Below, piece by piece: positions 1 to 5,134 of a stretch of DNA of 5,435 nt (position 1 is the stretch's first letter; each line of letters begins with the position of its first letter). A model generated the notes under the pieces. It ran no database searches and had not been told where the DNA came from. It saw nothing but the letters and a program-made list of their open reading frames with translations. The stretch is from Trebonia sp. (lineage in GTDB: Bacteria; Actinomycetota; Actinomycetes; Streptosporangiales; Streptosporangiaceae): assembly GCA_030038035.1 (NCBI GenBank), contig JASHPP010000400.1, forward strand, positions 1 to 5,435, in the 5' to 3' direction. A program made the position numbers and the translations under genes.

Positions 1-377
1 CGCAGCTCGTTGCTGAACGCCAGGTCGAAGCCCGCGTCGAGGCCGTCCCTGAGGATGTGCGTGGACAGGTCTTCCTGGCCCTTGAAGAACATCCGGGGCA
101 GGCCGAACTCGCGCTCCTCGTTGTACCAGTTCGCGTCGTAGAACGGCGCCTTGCCGACGAGGAACTGCGGCATGTTGTCCAGCCAGATCTGGTGGAAATG
201 ATCGCTGCCCACGAGGACGAGGACGTCGGGGTTGGCCCGGGTGAGGGTCTCGCGGAACGCGGTGATCTTGGCCACCCACTCGTCGGCGAACGGCGGGCGG
301 TCCTCGCCGGTGGTAGTGCTGGCTCGGTAGTAGAACGGGTGGTGGGTCGAGGCGATGACCGCTGCGACGGTGGCCAT
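1..377 (-). CDS. LigB-type (class III) extradiol ring-cleavage dioxygenase, N-terminal part
   Basis: Only the first 125 codons are present; the gene runs off the left edge. The product begins MATVAAVIASTHHPFYYR and has VLVLVGSDHFHQIWLDNMP near residues 52-70. This matches the catalytic-subunit family of LigB, MhpB and DODA-type dioxygenases, Fe(II) enzymes that open catechol-like rings next to the diol. His12 and His60 sit where the LigB family places two of its three iron ligands (His12, His61 and a C-terminal Glu in LigB); the third lies outside the window. No signal peptide is seen, so the protein is probably cytoplasmic. The ATG at 375-377 is preceded by AAGGGAG (383-389), five bases from the start codon. 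It lies 34 nt after the lyase gene, last in the visible operon. The exact substrate (protocatechuate, gallate, dihydroxyphenylpropionate, aminophenol or other) cannot be told from this part, and no small LigA-type subunit is visible. Family is confident; substrate is open. Confidence 0.88.
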   Translation of the reverse strand, partial: MATVAAVIASTHHPFYYRASTTTGEDRPPFADEWVAKITAFRETLTRANPDVLVLVGSDHFHQIWLDNMPQFLVGKAPFYDANWYNEEREFGLPRMFFKGQEDLSTHILRDGLDAGFDLAFSNEL

Positions 378-411
378 GGCGGCTCCCTTGCCGTGGGGAT
401 TGGTTCGGGGG

Positions 412-1227
412 TTATTTCGGGCTAGCTGCTTCTGCTTCAGGGTCAACATAGGTGGCGTTGCGGTCCACCGCCAGATAGATGTCGTTCGCGATCGGCATGC
501 GCTGCTCTTCGGCCAGCTGGCCGAGCAGGCCGGCGGCCCTGGCGAGCAGCGCGAACCCGCGCAGCATGGCCAGCGGCAGGCCCAGGTCGGCGAGCACGGC
601 ACCGCAGGTGCCGGCGCCGTTCAGCGGCAGCGTCCGGCCGAGGACCTGCGGGTGGACCCGGCCGATCGCCTCGAACAGGCGCAGGTGGGGCCCGCGGACT
701 CCCTCTTCTTCGGCGATCTTAATGAGCACAGGCGTGCGCGGGTCGCGAACCTTGTGCACGGGGTGACCAAGGCCGGGGACGAACTTCTTCGCGGCACGGG
801 CCCTGGTGACGGCCGCCAGGGCGAGCTCGTCGTAGCCGCTGTCATCGGCCGGCAGCGGCTCGCCCAGGGCCGAGGCCTGCGCCAGCACCCCGGCGAGGAA
901 CTGGCCGCAGTCCTCGGTGACGCCGAGGAACCGTGACCCGCCGCCGAGCAGCCCGGCGGCGAGCGCGCCCTGCAGCGAGTCCGGAGCGCTCAGGTAGGTC
1001 AGCCTGGCCGCGATCGCCGTCGGCGTGAAGCCGTGGTCGGCGAGCGCGACGAGCACGGCCTCGAACACGCGCACCTGCGAAGGCGTGGGACGGCGCTGAG
1101 TGACCATCCACAGCGTGAGCTCGCCGAACCCGACCTTGCCCATCAGGTCGTCGGCCAGGTTCTGGCCGAGCAGGGTGATCGTGTCGGCGTCGGAGGTGCC
1201 GAGCGAGGTCGGGTATTCCTGCGTCAT
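412..1227 (-). CDS. Citryl-CoA lyase-like protein (citrate synthase fold)
   Basis: This 271-residue protein resembles the citrate-synthase-like module of citryl-CoA lyases and the C-terminal part of ATP-citrate lyase. Visible landmarks are LADHG (His65, like the DHG His of ATP-citrate lyase), the glycine-rich AAGLLGGGSRF segment (90-100), and GLGHPVHKVRDPR (152-164, with His155 like the GxGH His of citrate synthases). The known family reaction splits citryl-CoA into acetyl-CoA and oxaloacetate. Beside a CoA-transferase and a ring-cleavage enzyme, I infer that it splits a hydroxy-acyl-CoA made from a catabolite. The segment that normally reads like LNVDG reads LNGAG here (202-206), so the usual catalytic Asp is Ala205. 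It has neither an ATP-grasp nor a CoA-ligase domain, so it is a stand-alone lyase module. The ATG overlaps the CoA-transferase stop as ATGA, and GGAGGG (1234-1239) lies six bases upstream. Family assignment is good; reaction is uncertain. Confidence 0.85.
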   Translation of the reverse strand: MTQEYPTSLGTSDADTITLLGQNLADDLMGKVGFGELTLWMVTQRRPTPSQVRVFEAVLVALADHGFTPTAIAARLTYLSAPDSLQGALAAGLLGGGSRFLGVTEDCGQFLAGVLAQASALGEPLPADDSGYDELALAAVTRARAAKKFVPGLGHPVHKVRDPRTPVLIKIAEEEGVRGPHLRLFEAIGRVHPQVLGRTLPLNGAGTCGAVLADLGLPLAMLRGFALLARAAGLLGQLAEEQRMPIANDIYLAVDRNATYVDPEAEAASPK

Positions 1228-2384
1228 GCCGGTCCCTCCAGCCAGGCGCGGATCTCGTCGCCGTGCTCGTCGAGTTCCGGCGGCGCGAGCGGATAGCTGG
1301 CAGGCGTCGCCGAGAACCCCACCGGGTGCCTGATCCCTGGCCGTGTCCTGTCCCCCGTGCCCGCGATGACGATCGGGTCAAGCCCGATCTTCTGCGCGAA
1401 CTCGACCCCCTTGTCCACGGTGTTGATCGGCCCGCACGGCACCCCGGCCGCGATGAGCAGGTCGAACCATTCGGCCGCCGAGCGGGCCTTGAGCTTCTCG
1501 GCGAGCAGCGGCCGCAGCTTGTCCCTGTTGGCCGTGCGGCCCGGGTTGGACGAGAACATCGGATCGTCGGCCAGTTCGGGCGCGCCGATCACCTCGCAGA
1601 GCTTGCGGAACTGCGCGTCGTTCCCCGCGGTCACGATCAGGTCCCCGTCGCCGGTGGGCAGCGGCTCGTAGGGGAACAGGCTCGGGTGGGAGTTGCCCAT
1701 CCGGAACGGGACGACCCCGGCGGCCGCGTACGCGCTGGTCTGGTTGACCATGCCGGACATCGCCGAGGCCATCAGGCTGGCCTCCAGATGCTGCCCCATT
1801 CCTGTCGCGTTCCTGTGGTTGAGCGCGGCCAGGATCGCGATCGTCGTGTGCAGCCCGGCGATCACGTCGAACGCCGAGATGCCGGCCCGGTACGGCGGTC
1901 CGTCCGGTGATCCGGTGAGGCTCATCAGCCCGGACATCGCCTGAACCATCAGGTCGTAGCCGGGCAGATCCTTGCCGCCGCCGCTGCCGAACCCGCTGAT
2001 CGAGGCGTAGATGATGCCCGGGTTCCCCGCGCTGACCGAGTCGAAGTCCAGGCCGTACCTGGCCAGGCCACCCGGCTTGAAGTTCTGCACGAACACGTCG
2101 GCGCGGCGGGCCAGGGTCTTGGCGAGAGCAAGGTCGCGCTCGTTCTTCAGGTCGAGCGCGACCGACCGCTTGTTGCGGTTGATGGCCAGGAAATATGTGG
2201 ATACGCCATCCTCGGTGATCGGAGGCACCCAGCTGCGCGTGTCGTCGCCGGCTGGGCTTTCCACCTTGATCACGTCCGCACCCAGGTCAGCCAGCAGCAT
2301 CGTGCAGTACGGCCCGGCCAGCACGCGAGAGAAGTCGGCGACGAGCAGCCCGGCAAGCGGACCGGGCCGGTCAGGATCGCTCAT
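1224..2384 (-). CDS. CaiB/BaiF family (type III) CoA-transferase
   Basis: This 386-residue protein is the usual length for family III CoA-transferases, which move CoA between carboxylic acids through an aspartyl-CoA intermediate. Typical segments are PLAGLLVADFSRVLAGPYCTM (9-29), LGADVIKVESPAGDDTR (34-50), the INRNKRSVALDLK block (68-80), PGYDLMVQAMSGLMSLTG (141-158) and GDGDLIVTAGNDAQFRKLC (245-263). Asp144 in PGYDLMVQA is the expected catalytic aspartate. The ATG at 2382-2384 was chosen because GGAAGGG lies six bases upstream and the protein opens directly into the family's N-terminal block. A longer in-frame opening to 2513 would run into the regulator gene and the promoter/operator region. 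Its last bases overlap the lyase ATG, indicating translational coupling. It probably makes the CoA ester that the lyase splits; donor and acceptor acids cannot be read from the sequence. Confidence 0.93.
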   Translation of the reverse strand: MSDPDRPGPLAGLLVADFSRVLAGPYCTMLLADLGADVIKVESPAGDDTRSWVPPITEDGVSTYFLAINRNKRSVALDLKNERDLALAKTLARRADVFVQNFKPGGLARYGLDFDSVSAGNPGIIYASISGFGSGGGKDLPGYDLMVQAMSGLMSLTGSPDGPPYRAGISAFDVIAGLHTTIAILAALNHRNATGMGQHLEASLMASAMSGMVNQTSAYAAAGVVPFRMGNSHPSLFPYEPLPTGDGDLIVTAGNDAQFRKLCEVIGAPELADDPMFSSNPGRTANRDKLRPLLAEKLKARSAAEWFDLLIAAGVPCGPINTVDKGVEFAQKIGLDPIVIAGTGDRTRPGIRHPVGFSATPASYPLAPPELDEHGDEIRAWLEGPA

Positions 2385-2408
2385 GCAGTACCCTTCCATC
2401 TGGCCTTC

Positions 2409-2425
2409 TGTCCGCATAACGGACA
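2409..2425. promoter_or_regulatory. Putative IclR operator, operon side
   Basis: TGTCCGCATAACGGACA is a dyad with perfect 6-bp arms around 5 bp. Read on the minus strand it matches the dyad at 3461-3477 in 15 of 17 positions. It lies just downstream of the predicted operon start point, a position suited to repression. A degenerate second copy may follow at 2428-2444 (TGTCCG arm intact, other arm poor), which would suit two dimers side by side. Confidence 0.6.
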
Positions 2426-2433
2426 TGTGTCCG
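2420..2433. promoter_or_regulatory. CGGAC-N4-GTCCG dyad, operon side
   Basis: CGGACATGTGTCCG has the same half-sites as the operator at 2409-2425 but turned outwards, sharing the CGGACA arm with it. A dyad of the same form (CGGAC-N4-GTCCG) is found at 3588-3601 upstream of the amidohydrolase. The repeated pattern suggests three or more regulator half-sites in this gap. Confidence 0.5.
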
Positions 2434-2440
2434 TCTGCCG

Positions 2441-2470
2441 AGTATGGGGACTCCCGCCGGCCGCTGTCAA
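2441..2470 (-). promoter_or_regulatory. Putative promoter of the CoA-transferase/lyase/dioxygenase operon
   Basis: Read on the minus strand, a perfect TTGACA (2465-2470) is followed by 18 bases and CATACT (2441-2446), which matches TATAAT at four of six positions. Transcription would start near 2434, about 50 bases before the CoA-transferase ATG and directly at the TGTCCG/CGGACA dyads. It begins within the last codons of the regulator gene, so the operon may be transcribed both from here and by read-through. Confidence 0.55.
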
Positions 2471-3339
2471 GACACCTCCTCGGTGGCGGCACCCGCCGTG
2501 ACCTGCGGAACACTCTGCAGCACCGCCCAGTCGGCGCTGATGGCGCCCGCCGTCTGGAGCAGCAGCGGGAGGTGCTTGCCCGTCAGCACCTCAAGGGGCG
2601 TCTCGGCCGCGTGCGAGTTGACGTTCAGCGCCGCGATCACCCGCCCGTCGCCGTCCCGCAAGGGCACCGCGACAGAACGGATGCCGGGGGCGAGCTGCTC
2701 GTCGGTGAGCGCCCAGCCGCGGGCCCGGACCTCGCGCAGCGCCGCGGCGCGCTCGGTTGCGTCCGGCTGCCACCGCGGGGCAATGCCCGACCGGCTGGGC
2801 TCGGCGAGGACGCGTTCTGCTTCATCGGGCGGCAGGGATGCGAGCAGCACCTTGCCGAGCGACGTCTGCATCGCCGGGAAACGAGTGCCGATCGTCACGG
2901 CAAGCGTCACGATCTTCGGCACCGCGACCCTGGCGACGTAGACGATGTCCGATCCGTCGAGCTGCGCGATCGACGTTGACTCCCCGGTACGGGCGACTAG
3001 CGCCGCCATGTGCGGCCGCGCCACCTCCCACAGGCCGCGGGACAGCACGTACGACATGCCAAGGTCGAGCACCCGCGGGGTCAGCTCGTAGCCTCCGGTC
3101 GCCTGCCCCAGCTGACCGGTGCCTGGCCCGGCATGCCCCAGCTGGCCGCCAACCTGCCTGACGTAGCCCAGTTGCTCAAGCGTGAGCAGGATCCTTCGGG
3201 CAGTCGGCCTGGGCAGGTCGCTCGCCGCCGCTACCGCGGCCAGTGACATGACGGGCTGGCCCGGCCCGAAGGCGCGGATGACATCGAGGCCGCGGGCGAT
3301 CGCCTCGATGAAGTCAGGGCTGTTGTCCCGACGAGCCAC
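2467..3339 (-). CDS. IclR-family transcriptional regulator with a wing insertion
   Basis: This 290-residue protein has an N-terminal winged helix-turn-helix (about 9-87: FIEAIARGLDVIRAFG, then LPRPTARRILLTLEQLGYV) and a C-terminal effector domain (about 100-272: GTRFPAMQTSLGKVLLA, then GIRSVAVPLRDGDGRVIAAL and the NVNSHAAETPLEVL tail). The effector domain resembles PcaR/PcaU/PobR-type regulators of aromatic acid catabolism. Start is GTG at 3337-3339, with AGGAGG (3346-3351) six bases upstream; an in-frame stop at 3367-3369 excludes a longer product. Between LGYVRQ and GYELTPRVLDLG, normally a short wing turn, there is an extra Gly/Gln-rich stretch of about 20 residues with 10-residue periodicity (see repeat entry). 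It sits between the CoA-transferase operon and the divergent amidohydrolase and probably controls both and itself. Activator or repressor status cannot be told from sequence. Confidence 0.93.
   Translation of the reverse strand: MARRDNSPDFIEAIARGLDVIRAFGPGQPVMSLAAVAAASDLPRPTARRILLTLEQLGYVRQVGGQLGHAGPGTGQLGQATGGYELTPRVLDLGMSYVLSRGLWEVARPHMAALVARTGESTSIAQLDGSDIVYVARVAVPKIVTLAVTIGTRFPAMQTSLGKVLLASLPPDEAERVLAEPSRSGIAPRWQPDATERAAALREVRARGWALTDEQLAPGIRSVAVPLRDGDGRVIAALNVNSHAAETPLEVLTGKHLPLLLQTAGAISADWAVLQSVPQVTAGAATEEVS
3101..3190 (-). repeat. 30-bp periodic tandem repeat inside the IclR wing
   Basis: GCCCCAGCTG occurs at 3105-3114 and 3135-3144, with a decayed copy, AGCCCAGTTG, at 3165-3174, all exactly 30 bp apart. 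The first two 30-bp units match at 21 of 30 positions; the third is much weaker. The unit is ten codons, so the reading frame is kept: the protein shows QLGYVRQVGG, QLGHAGPGTG, QLGQATGG at residues 56-83. The simplest reading is an in-frame duplication that lengthened the wing of the DNA-binding domain. Confidence 0.65.
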
Positions 3340-3437
3340 GGTCGGCCTCCTGCTGGTGCTTCGTGCTCATGCTCGGTGCGTGCTTGGTTCATGCCGGCCG
3401 GCGCGGGTTTGGTGCCGGCTTGCGGAGCGTCCCCCGC

Positions 3438-3466
3438 ACTGTAGCGCTTTCCGGCCTGGTTGTCCG
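3438..3466 (-). promoter_or_regulatory. Putative promoter of the IclR regulator gene
   Basis: On the minus strand, CGGACA (3461-3466, four of six to TTGACA) is followed by 17 bases and TACAGT (3438-3443, four of six to TATAAT). The leader to the GTG start would be about 90 bases. The -35 is part of the 17-bp dyad at 3461-3477, so a protein on that dyad would compete with RNA polymerase; this suggests autoregulation. Confidence 0.4.
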
Positions 3467-3477
3467 CATGCCGGACA
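3461..3477. promoter_or_regulatory. Putative IclR operator, regulator/amidohydrolase gap
   Basis: TGTCCGCATGCCGGACA is a 17-bp dyad with perfect 6-bp arms, nearly identical to the one at 2409-2425. It overlaps the predicted -35 of the IclR gene and lies about 54 bp upstream of the predicted -35 of the divergent amidohydrolase gene, where it could act on either. Being shared by the two gaps that flank the IclR gene makes the IclR protein the likeliest binder. Confidence 0.6.
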
Positions 3478-3502
3478 CAGGAACGCACGCGGCCAGCTGT
3501 TA

Positions 3503-3518
3503 GCCAGACAACTCTGGC
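3503..3518. repeat. Inverted repeat GCCAGA-CAAC-TCTGGC
   Basis: This is a perfect 6-bp inverted repeat around four bases, 13 bases before the amidohydrolase -35. Its arms are unlike the TGTCCG sites, so it may bind another factor. With no T-run beside it and short arms, I do not call it a terminator. Confidence 0.35.
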
Positions 3519-3524
3519 AGTTCA

Positions 3525-3559
3525 GGTGTCTTGACACCGTGCTGAGAAAGGGACAGTGT
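3525..3559 (+). promoter_or_regulatory. Putative amidohydrolase promoter with palindromic -35
   Basis: A perfect TTGACA (3531-3536) lies inside the dyad GGTGTC-TT-GACACC (3525-3538). Seventeen bases later is CAGTGT (3554-3559), a weak -10 that keeps only the conserved A and final T. The 13-mer AGGTGTCTTGACA (3524-3536) is repeated exactly at the operon promoter on the other strand (2465-2477). A weak -10 beside an ideal -35 suggests dependence on an activator or tight control. Confidence 0.45.
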
Positions 3560-3587
3560 TCCGATCAGGTTTCAGCCGACCGACTAT

Positions 3588-3601
3588 CGGACGATCGTCC
3601 G
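3588..3601. promoter_or_regulatory. Perfect 14-bp palindrome in the amidohydrolase leader
   Basis: CGGACGATCGTCCG is a perfect palindrome, 29 bases before the ATG and downstream of the predicted start point. It has the CGGAC-N4-GTCCG form also seen at 2420-2433. As DNA it may be an operator; as RNA it could form a short hairpin, but it has no T-run and is not a convincing terminator. Confidence 0.5.
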
Positions 3602-3608
3602 CACAGCC

Positions 3609-3630
3609 ACCTCACAGTGGAGGTTTCCTC
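3609..3630 (+). promoter_or_regulatory. Amidohydrolase ribosome binding site with two possible sequestering stems
   Basis: GGAGG (3619-3623) lies seven bases before the ATG at 3631 and fixes this start. Its GAGG can pair upstream with ACCTC (3609-3613, six-base loop) or downstream with CCTC (3627-3630, three-base loop); the two stems exclude each other. Both are short, so a regulatory role is only a possibility. Confidence 0.4.
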
Positions 3631-5079
3631 ATGACATCAGCGGGACCGCAGCCGGGCCAGCCGGTCGTGTTCCGGAATGCGACCGTGCTCACGATGGACG
3701 ACGCGCACACCATTCTCACCGGCACGGATGTCCTGGTCTCCGGCGAGCGGATAGCGGAGATCGGCACCAGCCTGGCGGTGCCCGACGGCACCCTGGAGAT
3801 CGACGCGGCCGGCGGCATCCTCATGCCGGGGATGATCGACACCCACAGGCACATGTGGCAGACGGCCATGCGGGGGTACGGGGCCGACTGGACCCTCACG
3901 CAGTATTTCGTCTACTACTACCTGACCTGGGGCAAGAAGTTCCGCCCGCAGGACGTCTACGCGGGCAACCTGCTGGCCGCGATCGAGTCGATCGACGCGG
4001 GCGTGACGACCACCGTGGACTGGTCGCACGGGCTGCGGACGATCGACCACGCCGAGGCCGCGACCGACGCCCTGGAAGAGGTGCCTGGCCGGTTCGTCCT
4101 CGCTTACGGGAACATCCACCAGGGGTCGTGGGAGTGGTCCACCACGCCTGAGTTCCGCGACTTCTACGCGCGCCGGTTCGCGGGCAAGGGCGACATGCTC
4201 GGCTTCCAGCTCGCCTTCGACCTGCCCGGTGTCGAGGGATTCCCGGAGAAGGCGACGTTCGAGGTGGCCCGCGAGCTCGGGGTGCCGGTGACGACGCACG
4301 CCGGCGTATGGAAGGTGACCAGCGACGTCGGCATCAACCAGATGTACGACAACGGGTACATGACGCCCGGGACGATCTACGTGCACGCCTCGACGCTGTC
4401 CCCCGACTCCTACCACAAGATCGCCGCGACCGGCGGCTTCGCCTCGGTCTCCACGGAGAGCGAGTGCAACGCCGGACAGGGCTATCCGCCCACCTGGCGG
4501 CTGCGCAAGTACGGTATCCCCGTCTCGCTGTCCCAGGACACCAGCGTCTGGTGGAGCGGCGACATCTTCGCCGCGATGCGGGCCACGCTCAACGCCGACC
4601 GCGTGATGGAGCACTTCGAGGCGCACGCGGAGGACAAGACCGTCACCAACCACATCCTGCGGGCCGAGGATGTCGTCCACTACGCGACTCGCGGCGGGTC
4701 GAAGGCCCTGGGCCTGGACTCGGTCGTCGGCAGCGTGGCGGCCGGGAAGAAGGCCGACCTGGTGCTCGTGAAGAACGTCAACTCGCCGGTCGGCTTCCCG
4801 ATCCTGCACCCGTACGGCCACCTGGTCTACCAGGCGCAGCGCGGCGACGTGCATACCGTCGTGGTCAACGGCAAGGTCGTCAAGCACGACCACAAGCTCG
4901 TCGGCGTGGACCTTGGCCGCGCCAGGGCGGCGATTGACGAGACGATCTCCTACCTCAAGGCCGAGCACGGGCAGGAGGAATGGGAGAACGGCATGCACCC
5001 GGAGATCCCCGAGCACGAGACGCTCGCGAACCCGTACACCTACCGGGAAGACGTTTCGGCCTGGAAAGAGTCCGAGTAA
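3631..5079 (+). CDS. Amidohydrolase superfamily protein (TrzA/AtzA/SsnA-like)
   Basis: The 482-residue protein has the typical layout: a small N-terminal beta part (VVFRNATVLTMDD, 12-24), the metal-binding barrel (about 67-385) and a return to the beta part (ADLVLVKNVN, then VHTVVVNGKVVKHD). Expected metal ligands are all present: His72 and His74 in IDTHRH, His223 in TTHAGVW, His252 in YVHAS and Asp303 in SQDTS. This group hydrolyses C-N or C-Cl bonds on rings (deaminases, triazine hydrolases) or cyclic amides; it is cytoplasmic. The usual HxxE after the third His reads HAGV, so the proton-shuttling Glu is Val226, arguing against an ordinary deaminase. The ATG at 3631 has GGAGG seven bases upstream; an in-frame GTG at 3556 falls on the predicted -10. 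Divergent from the IclR gene and sharing its operator type, it probably acts in the same pathway, perhaps on the first substrate. Substrate unknown. Confidence 0.92.
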   Translation: MTSAGPQPGQPVVFRNATVLTMDDAHTILTGTDVLVSGERIAEIGTSLAVPDGTLEIDAAGGILMPGMIDTHRHMWQTAMRGYGADWTLTQYFVYYYLTWGKKFRPQDVYAGNLLAAIESIDAGVTTTVDWSHGLRTIDHAEAATDALEEVPGRFVLAYGNIHQGSWEWSTTPEFRDFYARRFAGKGDMLGFQLAFDLPGVEGFPEKATFEVARELGVPVTTHAGVWKVTSDVGINQMYDNGYMTPGTIYVHASTLSPDSYHKIAATGGFASVSTESECNAGQGYPPTWRLRKYGIPVSLSQDTSVWWSGDIFAAMRATLNADRVMEHFEAHAEDKTVTNHILRAEDVVHYATRGGSKALGLDSVVGSVAAGKKADLVLVKNVNSPVGFPILHPYGHLVYQAQRGDVHTVVVNGKVVKHDHKLVGVDLGRARAAIDETISYLKAEHGQEEWENGMHPEIPEHETLANPYTYREDVSAWKESE

Positions 5080-5086
5080 CCCCTGG

Positions 5087-5115
5087 TTGACAGCGCGCCC
5101 TGACATATGTAGTTC
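5087..5115 (+). promoter_or_regulatory. Putative promoter of the PadR gene
   Basis: TTGACA (5087-5092) follows the amidohydrolase stop by seven bases; 17 bases later is TAGTTC (5110-5115), a partial -10. The 55-base gap has no terminator-like stem, so read-through from the amidohydrolase gene is also possible. Confidence 0.4.
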
Positions 5116-5126
5116 AGCGATATATG
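5103..5126. promoter_or_regulatory. AT-rich dyads, possible PadR operator
   Basis: The perfect palindrome ACATATGT (5103-5110) and the imperfect CGATATATGCCG (5118-5129) stand out as A/T-rich in a G/C-rich setting. PadR proteins often bind ATGT/ACAT-type dyads in front of their own genes, and these sites cover the predicted -10. Autoregulation is inferred only. Confidence 0.4.
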
Positions 5127-5134
5127 CCGAGGGT

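Larger units (their letters stand above)
3340..3630. other. Divergent intergenic region, 291 bp
   Basis: This gap separates the IclR gene from the amidohydrolase gene. It holds the two divergent promoters, four dyads (3461-3477, 3503-3518, 3525-3538, 3588-3601) and both ribosome binding sites. I see no RNA gene, terminator or credible small gene in it. The stretch 3352-3437, the untranslated leader of the regulator, contains repeated GCCGGC/CCGGCC words but no clear stem of use. Confidence 0.7.

Noticed and set aside
355..936. Plus-strand open frame opposite the lyase gene
   Set aside because: The opposite strand codes for a recognisable citryl-CoA-lyase-like protein; this frame has low-complexity R/Q/A/G content and no domain.
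2385..2513. In-frame upward extension of the CoA-transferase gene by 43 codons
   Set aside because: It would overlap the end of the IclR gene, cover the promoter and operators and add a non-family arginine-rich leader. The ATG at 2384 has a good ribosome site and starts the family's N-terminal block.
3391..3444. 17-codon plus-strand micro-ORF (MPAGAGLVPACGASPAL) in the divergent gap
   Set aside because: It has no ribosome binding site and lies upstream of the plus-strand promoter, so it is probably not transcribed in that direction.
3231..3488. Minus-strand open frame overlapping the start of the IclR gene
   Set aside because: It is out of frame with the IclR gene and its ATGs lack ribosome sites; the overlap is explained by G/C-rich chance openness.
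3503..3538. Two neighbouring inverted repeats as a possible bidirectional terminator
   Set aside because: Stems are only six base pairs with no following T-run, they lie upstream of both divergent genes, and the second contains the -35 box.
3556..3630. GTG start 25 codons upstream of the amidohydrolase ATG
   Set aside because: It overlaps the predicted -10, has no ribosome site and adds no family sequence; the ATG at 3631 has GGAGG at ideal spacing.
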